From IMG/VR virus record IMGVR_UViG_3300028114_000090, positions 1 to 25,446 of that record: a stretch of 25,446 nucleotides of DNA; one strand, 5' to 3'. This document shows, in pieces, positions 23,356-25,446 of this stretch (position 1 is its first letter; each line of letters opens with the position of its first letter). Under the pieces are notes generated by a model. It saw only the letters and a program-made list of their open reading frames with translations. It was not told where the DNA came from and ran no database searches. The DNA comes from a virus. The translations under genes and the position numbers were made by a program.

Positions 23356-25446
23356 GTGGCGATGGTCCAAACCTGGGGGTCGACGGCGTGGAGGGCCTTT
23401 TCCATGGCGTCCTTGACTTCGGTCTGGGCAGGGCAATAATAGATCGTGAGCGGCTCAACCGCCTGTTGAACGATTGAAAGGTCACAGGCCGGTATCCGGG
23501 GCATGGGGGTAAACAGCCCCTCTCCGAGATTTGAGCCGCTTTTCTGTACCCGTCCCGGTTGCTCAATGTAGAGCGTCACCAGATGGTTGCGGTCATCGCT
23601 GGACGTGAAGCGGCTGGCGCCATAGACCGCTGTTTTGCCATCGAAGCGCGTGCGGCGCCACTCCCAATGCACCGGATGACCGGTGGCATCGGACACGATC
23701 GCCGTCGGCGTTGAGCGGATGACTTCCGGCAGAGCCAGTACGTCGCCGCGCGTCACATGATAGCCAGCCGTCTCGCCCGCACGCTCCCCGTGTTTCCAAA
23801 TAAACTTGACCAAGCCATATCCGCGCGCCGTGCCGCCCGGCTGACGACTCAACTGCTTTCCTGTCACTTTGATCGATCCGTCGCTGGCCTCTACCGCCGG
23901 CCCTTTGTCTAACTGCGCAACCAGGTCGGATGCTTGGAGACGCACCAGCATGGCGTCTGGCGCCGCCAATGGATGCTTCAGCGTGAAGTCGTAGAGTTCA
24001 TGAAGTTGGCGTTTCTCGTAGTGCACTTGCGGGGATCGTGCAAATCGCCCATCGTCGTCATGATAAGGATCAGCCTTCGCTAACCGCCCCCCAGCGTCCT
24101 CAGCCCCGTCGCCACGTCCTGCGCCGTCAGCCCCCATACGGCCTCGGCGGCCCGCTGTCGGCGCGTCCTCAGTCGCAGCCGCCGCAGCCGCTTTCTGATC
24201 GCCCTGATCGCCCGCGTCGGGTCCGCCCGGTTGGCTGCTGTCCGCGCTTGCAGTGGCCCCGTCTTGCTCTCGCGCGTCCGCGCCGCTCGTATCATCTGTC
24301 TGTCCTCCACCGGTCGCAATTTGCATCCACGGCCCGATCAGGGACGGGTTGATGGGCGCATCCCCCAACGGACCGGGCAGCGCCGCGTAGCCTTCTTCGG
24401 CGCGCAGCTCGTTCACCGTCAACACCAGCTTGCGGATTTCCAGGCGCTGCGCGGCGTCGTCCTCGTCGAGCCCGGTCCAGCGGAAGCAGTAGTGATCGCT
24501 GAAGCGGCCGACGAGGTCATCCGAGCACACCCCTTCCAGGTACGACAGCAACGGGCGCAGACCGGAATCCTTGGACGCGGCGAGTTTTTGCGCGGTGTCG
24601 CTGCCGGCCAGGGCCGAGGTGTTGCCGCCGGTGAAGGAATCGAAGTTGATCTCGGCCGGCGACATGCCGTAGATGGCGCAGATGAGCGAGGTGAGGAAGG
24701 TCATCCACTTGGCGAAGTGCATTTCGTCGGCGGCGACATCGATGCGCGTGAACTCGGCCTTGCCGGTTGGGTCCTGGCTGAACAGGACCGGCATCCGCCA
24801 GTGGTTGTTGGGGCCGTGCACCATGCTGTGCCAATGGCGCTTGAAGGCTTCTTGCTGGCTGGTGTCGATGGTGCCGAACAGCGACAGGAAGCCGCGCGGA
24901 AAGCTGTTGTCGTCAAAGCCCTTGCTGTTGTGGGTCATGGCGTTGAGAAAGCCGGTGACGACGCGCACCAGCAACTCAGTCTCACCGAGCCCGTAGCCGC
25001 CCAGGCGCACATCGGCGCGCGGGTTGCGCGGGGTGTAGATCAGGTCGTCGTGGGTGTAGGTGGTGACGACTTGGCCGGTGACGACCTGGACGGCAAACAC
25101 GTCGGGATCGCCCCGGTAGCCGGTTTCCGGGCAGAGGCGGATGGTGGAGCCGTCGAGCGCGTAGCAGCCATCGAGCAGGCCGGTGCCGCGCTGGGTCTCG
25201 GTTTCGATCGCCAGCGCGTCATAGGTCAATGACTCGCGCGTTGCCTTGGCGATCAGGGTGCTGAACGGGTCGCGGCGCAGGCGAGCGCGTTGCCGCGGGC
25301 GGGATTCCCAGCCGCTGTGGGTGAGGAATCGCGTCAGCGCTTCGCGGGCGCGTTGCTCGGGCGGGGTGATGTCGTGCTGCGGGTCGACGTGGGCGATCAT
25401 GAACCCCGGACCGCGACCGCCGTCTTGCGGCTGGCAGAAGCGCTGC
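23352..25446 (-). CDS. Phage portal protein with C-terminal PBECR-like nuclease domain (5' end outside window)
   Basis: Seen: open to the window edge beyond the internal ATG at 25400 (QRFCQPQDGGRGPGF precedes it), so the start is missing. The N-terminal 370 residues match portal proteins: LTRFLTHSGW, DPFSTLIAKATRESLTYDAL, YALDGSTIRLCPE, AIYGMSPAEINFDSFTGGN. A long low-complexity Gly/Ala/Asp linker (about 24,070-24,300) follows. The C-terminal 190 residues (GKQLSRQ, GYGLVKFIWKHGE, HVTRGDVLALPEVIRSTPTA, FTSSDDRNHLVTLYIEQPGR) resemble Barnase/EndoU/colicin-like nuclease domains that tail phage portal or head proteins. The portal forms the DNA channel; the extra domain may be an injected toxin. 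Strand is opposite to terL. Confidence 0.8.
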   Translation of the reverse strand, partial: QRFCQPQDGGRGPGFMIAHVDPQHDITPPEQRAREALTRFLTHSGWESRPRQRARLRRDPFSTLIAKATRESLTYDALAIETETQRGTGLLDGCYALDGSTIRLCPETGYRGDPDVFAVQVVTGQVVTTYTHDDLIYTPRNPRADVRLGGYGLGETELLVRVVTGFLNAMTHNSKGFDDNSFPRGFLSLFGTIDTSQQEAFKRHWHSMVHGPNNHWRMPVLFSQDPTGKAEFTRIDVAADEMHFAKWMTFLTSLICAIYGMSPAEINFDSFTGGNTSALAGSDTAQKLAASKDSGLRPLLSYLEGVCSDDLVGRFSDHYCFRWTGLDEDDAAQRLEIRKLVLTVNELRAEEGYAALPGPLGDAPINPSLIGPWMQIATGGGQTDDTSGADAREQDGATASADSSQPGGPDAGDQGDQKAAAAAATEDAPTAGRRGRMGADGAGRGDGAEDAGGRLAKADPYHDDDGRFARSPQVHYEKRQLHELYDFTLKHPLAAPDAMLVRLQASDLVAQLDKGPAVEASDGSIKVTGKQLSRQPGGTARGYGLVKFIWKHGERAGETAGYHVTRGDVLALPEVIRSTPTAIVSDATGHPVHWEWRRTRFDGKTAVYGASRFTSSDDRNHLVTLYIEQPGRVQKSGSNLGEGLFTPMPRIPACDLSIVQQAVEPLTIYYCPAQTEVKDAMEKALHAVDPQVWTIAT

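Noticed and set aside
24231-25232. 333-residue plus-strand open frame opposite the portal
   Set aside because: Antisense to a clear portal protein; the composition is a Gly/Val/Arg mirror of the real gene.
1-25446. tRNA genes, att sites, IS ends
   Set aside because: No cloverleaf, integrase, transposase or terminal inverted repeat could be seen by reading; a tRNAscan or repeat search would settle it.

Overview
This is a GC-rich window of a temperate tailed phage or prophage. It has a repressor/Cro-type switch flanked by matched operators, a long rightward early operon whose genes overlap by 1 to 14 bp, a candidate replication origin, a GpA-type terminase and a portal gene. No host housekeeping genes are visible. 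GC content, codon use and relatives recalled from memory suggest a proteobacterial host; the genus cannot be determined. There is no integrase, att site, tRNA, IS or CRISPR, so neither end of the element is reached.

Left block (1-6246, minus strand). A near-consensus promoter at 6246-6218 drives about a dozen overlapping genes leftward: small unknown proteins (67, 87, 57, 57, 79 and 122 aa), a winged-helix-like protein, an exported protein, a Gp3-like recombination directionality factor family protein, SbcD, a 42-aa ORF, and an SbcC/Rad50-like ATPase cut by the window edge. It reads as a DNA end-processing and recombination operon.

Immunity region (6200-7811). A leftward operon of repressor, TumE toxin and TumA antitoxin ends in a terminator. 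Operators of the form TAGC-N4-GCTA lie on both sides, two over the left promoter and three between repressor and Cro. The geometry resembles lambda OL/OR, with a toxin-antitoxin pair where lambda keeps rexAB.

Right block (7560-20562, plus strand). Cro is followed by small Cys-rich proteins, a ribbon-helix-helix protein, Rha, TraR/DksA, a DEAH helicase, a VRR-NUC nuclease, a CHC2 zinc-finger primase-like protein and a VapE-type helicase. Next come an origin-like array of 9-bp iterons, an SSB-like protein, Zn-ribbon proteins, a ParB-methyltransferase fusion, a probable small terminase, small ORFs including a release-factor-like protein without GGQ, and the large terminase, whose N-terminus appears to be broken by a frame change.

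Right end (20563-25446). A BrnT/BrnA toxin-antitoxin pair (minus) is followed by a candidate three-stem small RNA, a two-domain BRO-type antirepressor and a ProQ/FinO RNA chaperone (all plus). Then, on the minus strand, comes a portal protein with a toxin-like C-terminal domain, overlapped by another small Cys-rich ORF. The candidate sRNA-antirepressor-FinO cluster and the OL-tumA-tumE-repressor-OR immunity unit are the most promising places for undescribed biology.
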